Assembly (NCBI GenBank): GCA_026988515.1
Contig: JALSLA010000059.1
Location: 1-45,853, forward strand
Length of the DNA: 45,853 bases
Direction: 5' to 3'
From: Helicobacteraceae bacterium
GTDB taxonomy: Bacteria > Campylobacterota > Campylobacteria > Campylobacterales > Sulfurimonadaceae
Position 1 is the stretch's first letter; each line of letters starts with the position of its first letter. A program made the translations under genes and the position numbers. Below are positions 39,244-45,853 of the stretch, in pieces. A model generated the notes under the pieces. It had not been told where the DNA came from. It was given only the letters and a program-made list of their open reading frames with translations, and did not search any database.

Positions 39244-39784
39244 AGCCCTTGCGCTTTTTGTGACTGCATTTGCAGCGGCGACGATTCTTCCCTTGAGCTC
39301 TGAAGTGGCATTTATTGCCGCGCTCACGTCAGGAATGGATACATCGTTGGCGATGCTAAGCGCATCGTTAGGTAATGTGTTAGCCGTAGTCGTTAACTAC
39401 AGCCTCGGTTTTTGGCTCTACGAAAAAATGCACCACAAACTGGAATCGTCAAGAATTGGAGCCAAAGCACTTTATGTGGGTCATCGATATGGCTATGTGG
39501 CATTGCCGCTTACGGTACTGCCGATTATAGGTGACCCGTTAACCATTGTAGCAGGTATGGTTCGTTTACATTTCGTATGGTTTCTGGTGATGGCGGCACT
39601 GTTGCGTATCGGACGCTACTATCTTATACTATTAGCATATTAATGTCGAAATTTTACATGTAAAAGCGGACAAACCTTACGGCGATCGAAGGGTTTTGTA
39701 GGCGACGCCATCTCCCCTATGGTTTGGTGGGTATCGAAGAAGTTTTGAATATAATAGATACCGTTATAGCCTTTTACATGTAAA
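39120..39784. repeat. Cluster of three TTTACATGTAAA palindromes; seven exact copies in the window
   Basis: Exact 12-bp copies are at 39120-39131, 39653-39664 and 39773-39784 in this cluster, and at 227-238, 11252-11263, 19899-19910 and 27755-27766 elsewhere. An eighth copy of the inner 10-mer is at 44076-44085, and one-mismatch 10-mer forms are at about 6631, 28851 and 32651. Most lie inside coding sequence, often spelling Leu-His-Val-Lys. They do not sit at a fixed place relative to promoters. See the finding for interpretation. Confidence 0.85.
39236..39643 (+). CDS. YqaA/DedA-like small membrane protein
   Basis: 135 residues with four or so hydrophobic segments: ALFVTAFAAATILPLSSEVA, NVLAVVVNYSLGFWLYE, and later GDPLTIVAGMVRLHFVWFLV. 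The ILPLSSE opening and the GDPLTIVAG motif are typical of YqaA proteins, a short branch of the DedA/SNARE-associated family. Relatives move or scramble lipids such as undecaprenyl phosphate, but function for YqaA is not known to me. It overlaps the dehydrogenase gene by 8 nt and the convergent nrdG gene by 4 nt. Confidence 0.85.
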   Translation: MAEALALFVTAFAAATILPLSSEVAFIAALTSGMDTSLAMLSASLGNVLAVVVNYSLGFWLYEKMHHKLESSRIGAKALYVGHRYGYVALPLTVLPIIGDPLTIVAGMVRLHFVWFLVMAALLRIGRYYLILLAY

Positions 39785-40317
39785 TCTTCAATAATAGCGT
39801 TAATATCATATTCATCTAACAAATCGGTATGGAGTGTCGTTCTTACTTCAAACGGCAGGTTAGAACCGATGAGCAGTGTCAACGTTTTCTGGAACGTTTG
39901 GAATGTTTTGTGATGCGTGATACGGGTAAACTTTGTTTCGGGTGCTTTGTAATCCAAAGCGATATAATCAATAAGAGATTGTTCTAAAAGTTCTTGAATA
40001 ATATCACAGGCAGTACCGTTAGTATCGAGTTTGATTTTAAAACCGAGTGTTTTAATCTGCCGTGCGAATGTTGTAATGTCGTTGTACAGGGTGGCTTCAC
40101 CACCGGAGAGTACCACGGCATCAAGCAGACCGATGCGCTGTTTTAAAAACGCCAATGCCTCCTTAGTGCCAATGTGGCCTGTTCCCAAGACAACATCTTT
40201 GTTATAACAGTAATCACACCGCATATTACACCCGCCAAACCAGAAGATGGCCGCAAGATGGTCAGGATAATCCAGCGTGCTAAAGGGTGTGATATCATAA
40301 AGAGGAGTGCTAAGCAC
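39640..40317 (-). CDS. nrdG: Anaerobic ribonucleotide reductase activating protein (radical SAM), NrdG
   Basis: 225 residues from GTG 40317. A longer frame runs to TTG 40365, but the 52-codon glycyl-radical gene occupies 40310-40468 in another frame, and GTG 40317 gives the usual 8-nt overlap with its stop. The radical SAM cluster motif is C30-x3-C34-x2-C37 within WFGGCNMRCDYCYN, followed by VVLSGGEATLYNDITTFA and KLDTNG. The [4Fe-4S] enzyme uses S-adenosylmethionine to make the glycyl radical on the reductase. Its target Gly here is in the separate small protein. Two of the TTTACATGTAAA sites lie in its 3' part. Confidence 0.9.
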   Translation of the reverse strand: MLSTPLYDITPFSTLDYPDHLAAIFWFGGCNMRCDYCYNKDVVLGTGHIGTKEALAFLKQRIGLLDAVVLSGGEATLYNDITTFARQIKTLGFKIKLDTNGTACDIIQELLEQSLIDYIALDYKAPETKFTRITHHKTFQTFQKTLTLLIGSNLPFEVRTTLHTDLLDEYDINAIIEDLHVKGYNGIYYIQNFFDTHQTIGEMASPTKPFDRRKVCPLLHVKFRH

Positions 40318-40468
40318 ACGCTTCTCTAAACGGTTTGCGCTCTTGATGCTCCCCTTTTTTCCCAATGTTAAAACTCTCTACGGGCCGATGATACCCCATA
40401 ACTCGGGTGTAAACAATGCAACGCTTTCGTTTGTGTGCTACTTTTTTTAAAATTGCTTCATGAGACAT
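40310..40468 (-). CDS. Separate glycyl-radical domain of anaerobic ribonucleotide reductase (52 aa)
   Basis: A 52-codon gene with ATG at 40468 and stop at 40310-40312. AAGGAG lies about 7 nt before the ATG, a strong ribosome site located in the last codons of nrdD. The product contains VYTRVMGYHRPVESFNIGKK, which matches the conserved C-terminal tail of class III reductases (RV-x-GY followed by N-x-GKK). Gly25, encoded at 40394-40396, is the predicted radical site. The nrdD product ends at 40458 without this tail. The start overlaps the nrdD stop by 11 nt in a different frame, and the gene overlaps nrdG by 8 nt. I read it as a two-piece enzyme: the large chain plus a radical-bearing small chain. 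A simple sequencing error is less likely because the small gene has its own good start. Confidence 0.88.
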   Translation of the reverse strand: MSHEAILKKVAHKRKRCIVYTRVMGYHRPVESFNIGKKGEHQERKPFREACA

Positions 40469-42569
40469 GTGTCTGCTCCTTATGGTAAGATTGAATCAGC
40501 TCTTCATCACATTGTGGACAGAACTCATGTTCTCCGGAAAGATAGCCATGTTTTTCACAGGTTGAAAAAAGCGGTGTAATGGTGATATAAGGGAGTTTGT
40601 AATGGGTAATGATGTTTTTTACCAGCTTTCGACATGCTTCAGTGGAGCTGATACGCTCTTTCATATAAAGATGCAGTACGGTTCCGCCGGTATATTTACA
40701 CTGCAGTTCATCTTGAAGGTACAATGCTTCAAAAGGATCGTCGGTTTGGTTGGCGGGCAGTTGCGAGGAGTTGGTGTAGTAGATATTGTCACCAAATCCG
40801 GCTTGTAAAATGTTGGGATATCGTTTTTTATCTTCCTTGGCAAAACGGTAGGTGGTTCCCTCTGCCGGCGTTGCTTCAAGGTTGTACAGATTTCCCGTCT
40901 CCTCTTGATAGGTTACCATGCGTGCTCGCATATGCTCCAACACTTCAAGGGCAAAACGCCTGCCCTCACTGCTTGCCATATCGTATTGGTCTTGTGTAAA
41001 ATTGCGAAGCATCTCGTTCATGCCGTTGACACCGATTGTAGAGAAATGATTGTTAAAGTGGTGAAGATACCGTTTGGTATAGGGAAACAGACCCCGTTCA
41101 TACATCTCTTGGATAAACAGACGTTTTTTCTCCAGAGTCGATTGTGCCAATGCCATGAGTCGGTCAAGGGCAAGCAATAAATCTGCTTTGTTGTTTGCAT
41201 GTAAATATCCCAGCCGTGCCATGTTAATGGTGACCACGCCAATGCTCCCCGTCATTTCGGCACTGCCAAAAAGACCGCCGCCCCGTTTAAGCAGCTCGCG
41301 CAGGTCAAGTTGTAACCTGCAACACATGCTTCTGACATGCCCCGGTTTATAGGCATCGGGATTGGCGATACGTTCACCCTTGGCGTTGTGCATAAATTGT
41401 GAACCAATAAAGTTTTGAAAATAGGGAGAGCCGATTTTCGCTGTATTTTCAAAAAGAATGTCGGTGTTCTCACCGTACCAGTCAAATGTTTCCGTAATAT
41501 TGACGGTTGGAATCGGGAACGTAAAGGGCTGCCCGTTGTTGTCGCCCTCGGTCATGATTTCAAAGTAGGCTCTGTTGATGAGATGCATCTCTTCTTGAAA
41601 ATGACCATAGGTCATCTCTTCGAGGGTGCTAACTCCACGTAACAGAGCCTTTTGCTGCAAGGAGTACTCTTTAATGCTCCGAAACAGGTGCACGTTGTGG
41701 CGTGTTGGAATCTGATCATACAAGTCTGCGGGTACCGTCCAGTCAATGGTAATGTTTGTAAAAGGACTTTGACCCCAACGTGCCGGTACATTTAGGTTGT
41801 AGATAAAACTGCGAATCGCTTTTTTTACATCGCTAAATGTGAGTTGATCTTTAAAAATATAGGGTGCCAAATAGGTGTCAAACGAGCTAAATGCCTGTGC
41901 GCCCGCCCATTCGCTTTGTAAAATTCCCAAAAAATTTGCCATCTGCCCCAACGCTTCACGAAAGTGGTTGGGAGCAGCAGATGCCACCCTGCCGCGCACA
42001 CCGTTAAAGCCCTCATCGAGTAAGGTGCGAAGACTCCAACCTGCACAATAGCCGGTGAGGCAGTCCAAATCATGAATATGGTAGTCGCCGTTTCGGTGGG
42101 CATACCCTTCCTCTTTGGAGTAGATGGTATCGAGCCAGTAATTGGCAATGATTTTTCCGGCACTGTTATTGACCAGTCCGGCATTGGAATACCCGGTATT
42201 GGAATTGGCTTTAATGCGCCAGTCACTACCGGTAATGTACTCTTCTATGGTCTGTGTCGCATTAATATAGGTAGTATCTTCACTCAGTCCAAACTGATGC
42301 TCCCGTTGCATTTTATGGGTGTGACGATAGAGCAGAAAAGATTTCATAACATCAAAGTATCGTGCCTTAAAAAGCGCGTGTTCTATAAGGTCTTGAACCT
42401 CTTCAACAGCGACAGTGCGTCGGCTTTGCAGTGTGGTTATGACATCAACATAGACCGTATTGTCGTAAGCTGTTGATTCACTCTGAAATGCTTTTTTTAT
42501 GGCATCTTCGATCTTGTAGGGGGTAAAGTCTTGAGATGTGCCGTCTCGTTTGAGTATCGTTGCTAACAT
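40458..42569 (-). CDS. nrdD: Anaerobic ribonucleoside-triphosphate reductase large chain, lacking the glycyl-radical tail
   Basis: 703 residues from ATG 42569, with TTTGGAG just upstream; a start at 42659 would only add an unlikely leader. The N-terminal ATP-cone (LATILKRDGTSQDFTPYKI onward) is followed by the class III barrel: VNNSAGKIIANYWLDT, NVPARWGQSPFTNITIDW, CCRLQLDLRELLKRGGG and NLEATPAEGTTYRFAKED. The zinc site is present at the C-terminus (STCEKHGYLSGE, then EFCPQCDEE). The chain ends 13 residues later, before the RV-x-GY tail that carries the radical Gly in ordinary NrdD. The tail is encoded next door at 40310-40468. The enzyme makes deoxynucleotides without oxygen. Confidence 0.94.
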   Translation of the reverse strand: MLATILKRDGTSQDFTPYKIEDAIKKAFQSESTAYDNTVYVDVITTLQSRRTVAVEEVQDLIEHALFKARYFDVMKSFLLYRHTHKMQREHQFGLSEDTTYINATQTIEEYITGSDWRIKANSNTGYSNAGLVNNSAGKIIANYWLDTIYSKEEGYAHRNGDYHIHDLDCLTGYCAGWSLRTLLDEGFNGVRGRVASAAPNHFREALGQMANFLGILQSEWAGAQAFSSFDTYLAPYIFKDQLTFSDVKKAIRSFIYNLNVPARWGQSPFTNITIDWTVPADLYDQIPTRHNVHLFRSIKEYSLQQKALLRGVSTLEEMTYGHFQEEMHLINRAYFEIMTEGDNNGQPFTFPIPTVNITETFDWYGENTDILFENTAKIGSPYFQNFIGSQFMHNAKGERIANPDAYKPGHVRSMCCRLQLDLRELLKRGGGLFGSAEMTGSIGVVTINMARLGYLHANNKADLLLALDRLMALAQSTLEKKRLFIQEMYERGLFPYTKRYLHHFNNHFSTIGVNGMNEMLRNFTQDQYDMASSEGRRFALEVLEHMRARMVTYQEETGNLYNLEATPAEGTTYRFAKEDKKRYPNILQAGFGDNIYYTNSSQLPANQTDDPFEALYLQDELQCKYTGGTVLHLYMKERISSTEACRKLVKNIITHYKLPYITITPLFSTCEKHGYLSGEHEFCPQCDEELIQSYHKEQTHVS

Positions 42570-42858
42570 GGTCGCTCCAAAATAGGGTGAGTACGATGTT
42601 ATGTCAGCGTGTGCGCCATATAACAAAAGTATCGTTAAGCGCTGTATCAGACCGTACAACGCTTAACGATACCCTTACCACACGGTTAACTGTATTAGGT
42701 CTTCGAATGAAGAACGGATGCTTTGAATCTATAAGACTTTCGTTACCTAAAGTAAGTTAACCGGCTTTGACATAACACACACAAGAGAATTATAGAGAAA
42801 GAGTTTGTCACATCCTGTCAAAAATCAATGTTTTTGATAAAATGTATAAATGTTTCTT
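42570..42858 (-). promoter_or_regulatory. nrdD leader region with nested inverted repeats
   Basis: This 289-nt gene-free stretch lies between the response regulator stop and nrdD. A 13-bp perfect inverted repeat, GTATCGTTAAGCG (42629-42641) and CGCTTAACGATAC (42660-42672), continues inward as TGTA/TACA after one mismatch. On the - strand it is followed by TTTTGTT, so it could act as a terminator or attenuator 60 nt before nrdD. Next to it, CGGTTAACT (42683-42691) pairs with AGTTAACCG (42755-42763), and TTAGGT with ACCTAA inside it; CTTCATTCGAAG (read on the - strand) and AACG/CGTT could form two inner arms. The result is a branched fold. A weak ATCAA/TTGAT repeat is at 42824-42838. No NrdR-like box is evident. 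Confidence 0.5.
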
Positions 42859-43545
42859 CTATTTTGTATGTACAATATAACCAACGCCGTAGTTGCTGGT
42901 AATAGTGTTGTCAGGAAGCTTCGTACGCAGACGTTTAATCAGCGAGGTAAGCGCGTGAATGCTAAACTCTTTTTCGGGTTGGTCCGCATAGACGGTATAG
43001 TAAATATCTTCGTTGGAGATACTGCGATTGGGTTTACGAAGCATGAGGTTTAAAAGGCGCTGTTCCCGTTTGGTCAAGTGAATATTGTGACCGTTATGCT
43101 GCAGTGTCTGGTGCTTCTGATCCCACACAAATCCCTCTTTCAATATAACGGTACTCTTTTCATTTTCAATCTCTGCGACCAAAGAGAAGAGCAGTTCTTT
43201 CAGGGTGTCGCTGTGGATGGGCTTGATCAAATAGCGCACCAGATGCAGTTCAATCGCTTTAAGCAGTTTCTCTTTTTCCGAGTGCGCGGTAGCAATAATG
43301 ACTTTGGTCGTTTTATCGTGTTGGCGAATACTCTCAATCATGCTCAACCCGTCAAGGTTGGGCATATTGATATCGGCTACGATGATATCGGGTTTTTTGA
43401 CCTTGTAAATTTCGAGGGCTTCCCGACCGCAAGAGGCCTGATAGACGGTTTTAAAAAAGATTTGAAGGTACTCTGCGAAATATTCGCGCAACTCGTGTTC
43501 ATCTTCGGCAATCAGAACGGAAATGTGTTCAATCTTTTGATGCAT
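42859..43545 (-). CDS. OmpR/PhoB-family response regulator
   Basis: 228 residues. The receiver domain has acidic E14-D15 in LIAEDEHELREYF, the phospho-acceptor D58 in IIVADINMPNLDGL, Thr in ATAHSEKEKLL and Lys in YLIKPIHSDTL. A winged-helix output domain follows (LTKREQRLLNLMLRKPNRSIS, then IHALTSLIKRLRTKLPDN and NYGVGYIVHT). It should bind DNA when phosphorylated by the kinase encoded just upstream, with which it overlaps by 17 nt. The nrdD leader with its repeated TTAAC-type elements lies immediately downstream and is a possible target; this is inference. Confidence 0.92.
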   Translation of the reverse strand: MHQKIEHISVLIAEDEHELREYFAEYLQIFFKTVYQASCGREALEIYKVKKPDIIVADINMPNLDGLSMIESIRQHDKTTKVIIATAHSEKEKLLKAIELHLVRYLIKPIHSDTLKELLFSLVAEIENEKSTVILKEGFVWDQKHQTLQHNGHNIHLTKREQRLLNLMLRKPNRSISNEDIYYTVYADQPEKEFSIHALTSLIKRLRTKLPDNTITSNYGVGYIVHTK

Positions 43546-45040
43546 GGGTGACTCCTATACTGAATGTGGTACCGTTACGGTCGCTCTCAACTTCCAAGGT
43601 ACCGTGCATACTACGCTCAATAATCATTTTGGTAATATACAGACCCAATCCGGTTCCCATGGATTGATGCTTGGTCGTAAAGTAGGGTTCAAAAATTCGT
43701 TCAATAATTGCATCATCAATACCTCCGGCGTTGTCGGTGATCTCTAAACGGGATTGGTGTTCCCTAGAAAAAAAGGTAACCGTAATGGTCGGGTTGGCAA
43801 TATTGTTAGAAACGAGGGCGTCTTGCGCATTGTTAATAATGGCCATAACGGCTTGGACATACTCATTCATATAGCCGTTGACAACCAGAGAATGATCGCC
43901 TTCAATAGAGATGGCAATACCGTGTTTTTTAATATTGGGATGTAGTACTTCGAGTGCCAGCGTAACGGCTTTGCGAATGCTAAAGCGCCGTTTTTGTTTA
44001 TTGGGTTTGAAAAAGCTCATAAAATCTTCAATGGTGCTGGACATGTAGGCAATGTTCTTCTCCATCTCCGCCAGTTTACATGTAAGATCCTCTTTGTTCA
44101 ACATGTCATAGTTGTGTTTCTCTTTGGTAATGGCGATGAGGGTATTGACAATGGCAAGAGGCTGGCGCCATTGGTGGGCGATATTGCCGATCATCTCTCC
44201 CATAGCCGCCATTTTTGATTGCTGAAACAGAAGGCTCTCTTGCTCTTTGAGAGCTCTGTCTTTGGCGCGAAGGGCTTCGATGGTATCGAGAAGTTCACTG
44301 TTGTATTTCTCTTCAATGTAAAGACCGCAGTCAAGATTTTTCATTTTATCAATAAGATTGGCTATATAAGGTTTTTGAATGATTGAGCCGTGTTGCGGAG
44401 CGATCAGTTCAAGATCGAGTCGTTCAATCTTTTTTAAGGCATAATTGAAAATGTCTTTGCTGGGCATATATTCGGCATGAAACTGTTTGGCTTGGTCAAA
44501 ATAGTTTGCTTTGGCATAAAACTCCCATGACTCTTCAATACCGCCGAAAATATCACCTGAAAAGAGTACTTTGGTTTGTGGATCGTAACTGACAAAGGCA
44601 CCGGGAGAGTGGCAGTAGGGAGTAGTGAGAAAGGTAAGGCTGACGCCGGTTTCGGTTTCAAGGCGTAACTTTTTTTTGTCGATCTCGTAATAGGTTGATG
44701 TGGTGAGATAATGTTTGATCAACGGGGTCATGCGGCTATGCGTAACAATGTGTAAATCCCGACGTTGAATCAGTTTTTCAAGATCGGGTACCGAGGCACA
44801 CAGATCCGGATCTTGATGATGTAATATAATATATTTAATCGCGCCAATATCGGTAATGGAGCGAACTTTTCGGACAACGGCATCAAACTCCAACATGCTA
44901 CCGGGGTCAATCAAAATGGATTCGTCGCCGTTATGGATAAAGTAGGGATGACACTGGAAGGGGTCATGCTCCAAATACATGCCGATCCAATAGGTATTGG
45001 GAGCAATTTCAACGGCCTTGTTGTAGTCGTGTACGTGCAT
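43529..45040 (-). CDS. Histidine kinase with N-terminal diiron/metallo-beta-lactamase sensor domain
   Basis: 503 residues and no membrane segment. Residues 1-230 are a flavodiiron-type metallo-beta-lactamase domain. Metal ligands are visible as H75-x-D77-x-D79 (in LHHQDPDL), H144 (YCHSPG), D163 (FSGDIFGG) and H217 (PQHGS), close to the spacing in diiron O2-reducing proteins. This resembles the oxygen-binding diiron protein (ODP) sensors known from spirochete chemotaxis. A coiled-coil linker (about 245-275) leads to a kinase core: H289 in IGNIAHQWRQPLAI, N-box IINNAQDALV, ITDNAGGID, IFEPYFTTK and GTGLGLYITK. I infer a cytoplasmic O2 or iron/redox sensor. It lies 2 nt after the thioredoxin stop and precedes its regulator and nrdD. 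Confidence 0.9.
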   Translation of the reverse strand: MHVHDYNKAVEIAPNTYWIGMYLEHDPFQCHPYFIHNGDESILIDPGSMLEFDAVVRKVRSITDIGAIKYIILHHQDPDLCASVPDLEKLIQRRDLHIVTHSRMTPLIKHYLTTSTYYEIDKKKLRLETETGVSLTFLTTPYCHSPGAFVSYDPQTKVLFSGDIFGGIEESWEFYAKANYFDQAKQFHAEYMPSKDIFNYALKKIERLDLELIAPQHGSIIQKPYIANLIDKMKNLDCGLYIEEKYNSELLDTIEALRAKDRALKEQESLLFQQSKMAAMGEMIGNIAHQWRQPLAIVNTLIAITKEKHNYDMLNKEDLTCKLAEMEKNIAYMSSTIEDFMSFFKPNKQKRRFSIRKAVTLALEVLHPNIKKHGIAISIEGDHSLVVNGYMNEYVQAVMAIINNAQDALVSNNIANPTITVTFFSREHQSRLEITDNAGGIDDAIIERIFEPYFTTKHQSMGTGLGLYITKMIIERSMHGTLEVESDRNGTTFSIGVTHASKD

Positions 45041-45042
45041 AC

Positions 45043-45396
45043 TTAGCCGAAGATACGTCGGAAAAAGCCTTTGTCGCCGATTGCTTTTTCGATCATGTTT
45101 ATGTAGCGCTCAACAGAGGCCGATCCCAGCTCATAATCTTTAACCATTTTATCCTCGCCGATACTGACGCAAAACGGCACGCTTTTAATATCATATTTTT
45201 TAGCGAGTTTGGGATTTCGGGTAATATCGACTTTGCAAATACGCGCGCGTTCTCCGAAGTAGGTCTCAAGAATATCGAGTAGCGGTAATACCTCTTGGCA
45301 CGGGCCGCAGGTTGGCGAATAGAAGTCAATAAACAGGGCAACGGATGTCGCTTCAACTGTAGTAACATAATTCGTGTCGGTTAGCTCAAATGCCAT
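45043..45396 (-). CDS. Thioredoxin-family protein
   Basis: 117 residues. The active site is CGPC in DFYSPTCGPCQEVLPLL, followed by KVDITRNPKLAKKYDIKSVP with the conserved cis-Pro. The C-terminal tail GDKGFFRRIFG is slightly longer than in minimal thioredoxins. It is a cytoplasmic disulfide reductase, first gene of a leftward group with the diiron kinase 2 nt downstream. It could reduce the sensor or serve the anaerobic reductase system, but that is inference from position. GGGGG lies about 7 nt before ATG 45396. Confidence 0.92.
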   Translation of the reverse strand: MAFELTDTNYVTTVEATSVALFIDFYSPTCGPCQEVLPLLDILETYFGERARICKVDITRNPKLAKKYDIKSVPFCVSIGEDKMVKDYELGSASVERYINMIEKAIGDKGFFRRIFG

Positions 45397-45550
45397 AGTT
45401 TTCCCCCTAAAATATCTGCATTATTGTAACGGCTGTAAAAATAATAGCTAAAATAGAGTAACAAGGCGATGAACATCGGTGTTATCGTATCATTGAGCGG
45501 GCATTTTCAGCGTAATGCTTACATTAACGTTAAACTATGAAAAATTTTGC

Positions 45551-45556
45551 TAAAAT
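45551..45556 (+). promoter_or_regulatory. Candidate -10 box (TAAAAT) for the right-edge gene
   Basis: TAAAAT preceded by TTTTGC is close to the Campylobacterota -10 pattern. The A of ATG 45564 lies 8 nt after it, about where transcription would start. No AGGA-like ribosome site precedes that ATG. This suggests a leaderless message, unless a promoter further upstream is used. No good -35 box is seen. Confidence 0.4.
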
Positions 45557-45563
45557 GTCCTTC

Positions 45564-45853
45564 ATGAATAGAAGATTGTTTATAACAACTGCTATAGCGT
45601 CTCCTCTATTGGTTCAAGAGCTTTTGGCGGTTGAAAAAGATATTATTATTGGTCGTGAAGAGTGGCAGACGTTTGTCGGTTTGCGCAATCGGCTGCGTCG
45701 TGTTAAAAAAGTAGTGGGGTATGGTAATTTCAATATTATTTCATGGGACAGGGCTCTGTATTATGCCAAGCATTATGCCGTTATAGGTGCCTTTCCCCGT
45801 GAAGAGTTAGATCTGGCAGAAAGACTGTTTTATGAAGACCCTAAAAAATACGG
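45564..45853 (+). CDS. Exported protein, N-terminal part; possibly an M15-type peptidase
   Basis: The frame is open from ATG 45564 (or ATG 45555, three codons earlier) to the window end, about 96 residues. The N-terminus NRRLFITTAIASPLLVQELL is a signal-like segment with two Arg residues, which could suit Tat or Sec export. The rest includes EEWQTFVGLRNRLRRVKKVV, GYGNFNIISWDRALYY and GAFPREELDLAERLF. The pattern reminds me of Campylobacterota D-Ala-D-Ala carboxypeptidase-like (M15) exported proteins, but the catalytic part is beyond the edge, so the family is a tentative recollection. It is divergent from the thioredoxin gene. Confidence 0.6.
   Translation, partial: MNRRLFITTAIASPLLVQELLAVEKDIIIGREEWQTFVGLRNRLRRVKKVVGYGNFNIISWDRALYYAKHYAVIGAFPREELDLAERLFYEDPKKY

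Noticed and set aside
40318-40365. Longer NrdG starting at TTG 40365
   Set aside because: It would overlap most of the conserved radical-tail coding sequence, and the added residues match nothing. GTG 40317 gives a normal radical SAM N-terminus.
40366-40470. Programmed ribosomal frameshift or sequencing error joining NrdD to its glycyl tail
   Set aside because: No slippery heptamer lies before the nrdD stop; the A-rich run comes after it. The small gene has its own AAGGAG and ATG, so separate initiation explains it better. An error cannot be ruled out without reads.
41825-42226. Open frame of 133 codons on the - strand, and a 134-codon + strand frame at 42072-42476
   Set aside because: Both lie wholly inside nrdD in other frames, lack family motifs and are shadows of a well-conserved gene.
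42629-42763. Integron attC-like recombination site
   Set aside because: GTTAAGC and GCTTAAC look like the core boxes, but their order and spacing are wrong, and no integrase or cassette is nearby.
42824-42838. FNR-type operator before nrdD
   Set aside because: The arms read ATCAA-N5-TTGAT, which is inverted and spaced differently from TTGAT-N4-ATCAA. It lies just after the response regulator stop and may be a weak hairpin only.

Overview
The window looks like a chromosomal surface-polysaccharide region of a Campylobacterota (Epsilonproteobacteria) member, probably a Sulfurimonas-, Sulfuricurvum- or Sulfurovum-like sulfur oxidiser. The grounds are A+T-rich DNA, very tight gene packing with 1-14 nt overlaps, frequent TTG/GTG starts behind good ribosome sites, a pseudaminic acid pathway, and the family mix. 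This placement is an inference; there is no rRNA or other marker gene in the window. I see no tRNA, rRNA, CRISPR array, transposase or prophage gene.

Region 1 (1-14808, + strand) is one run of genes for a decorated nonulosonic-acid glycan. In order: the end of a UDP-GlcNAc 2-epimerase, an M28-like DUF4910 protein, a capsule-type glycosyltransferase, a Wzx-like flippase, a NodU/CmcH carbamoyltransferase, a second DUF4910 protein, then pseB, pseC, an SpsF-type nucleotidyltransferase, pseG, a formyltransferase-like gene, pseI, and a GH5-like lipoprotein. The usual pseF and pseH are not seen; SpsF-like and formyltransferase-like genes sit where they would be expected, which suggests a 7-N-formyl pseudaminic acid.

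Region 2 (14805-36211, - strand) is one apparent operon of 21 genes read leftwards, meeting region 1 tail to tail with a 4-nt overlap. It starts with cysD, cysN, a DUF2061-kinase fusion, cysC and cysQ. These make the sulfate donor PAPS and remove its by-product PAP. Next come manC and rfbA/C/D/B (GDP-mannose and dTDP-rhamnose), a flippase, a nitroreductase, a pyruvyltransferase, a short CapF-like reductase, a second flippase, a sulfotransferase, an acyltransferase, a glycosyltransferase, a Wzy-like polymerase, a second sulfotransferase and two more glycosyltransferases. No APS/PAPS or sulfite reductase is present. The simplest reading is a locus for a sulfated, probably pyruvylated and acetylated, rhamnose/mannose-containing O-antigen or capsule. 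The 14.8-27.1 kb part is visibly more A+T-rich than 27-45 kb, as expected for an exchangeable glycan cassette.

Region 3 (36405-39643, + strand) holds housekeeping or general genes: a YdcF-like protein, purT, a D-2-hydroxyacid dehydrogenase and a YqaA/DedA-like membrane protein.

Region 4 (39640-45396, - strand) reads leftwards: thioredoxin, a histidine kinase with an N-terminal diiron-type metallo-beta-lactamase domain (a likely O2 or iron sensor), an OmpR-type response regulator, a structured intergenic region, and the anaerobic ribonucleotide reductase genes. The nrdD gene stops just after its zinc-binding cysteines. The missing glycyl-radical tail is encoded by a separate 52-codon gene (40310-40468) with its own ribosome site, followed by nrdG. 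This split enzyme is the strongest unusual observation. The window ends inside a + strand gene beginning near 45564.

A 12-bp palindrome, TTTACATGTAAA, occurs seven times, mostly inside genes of unrelated function, far above chance.
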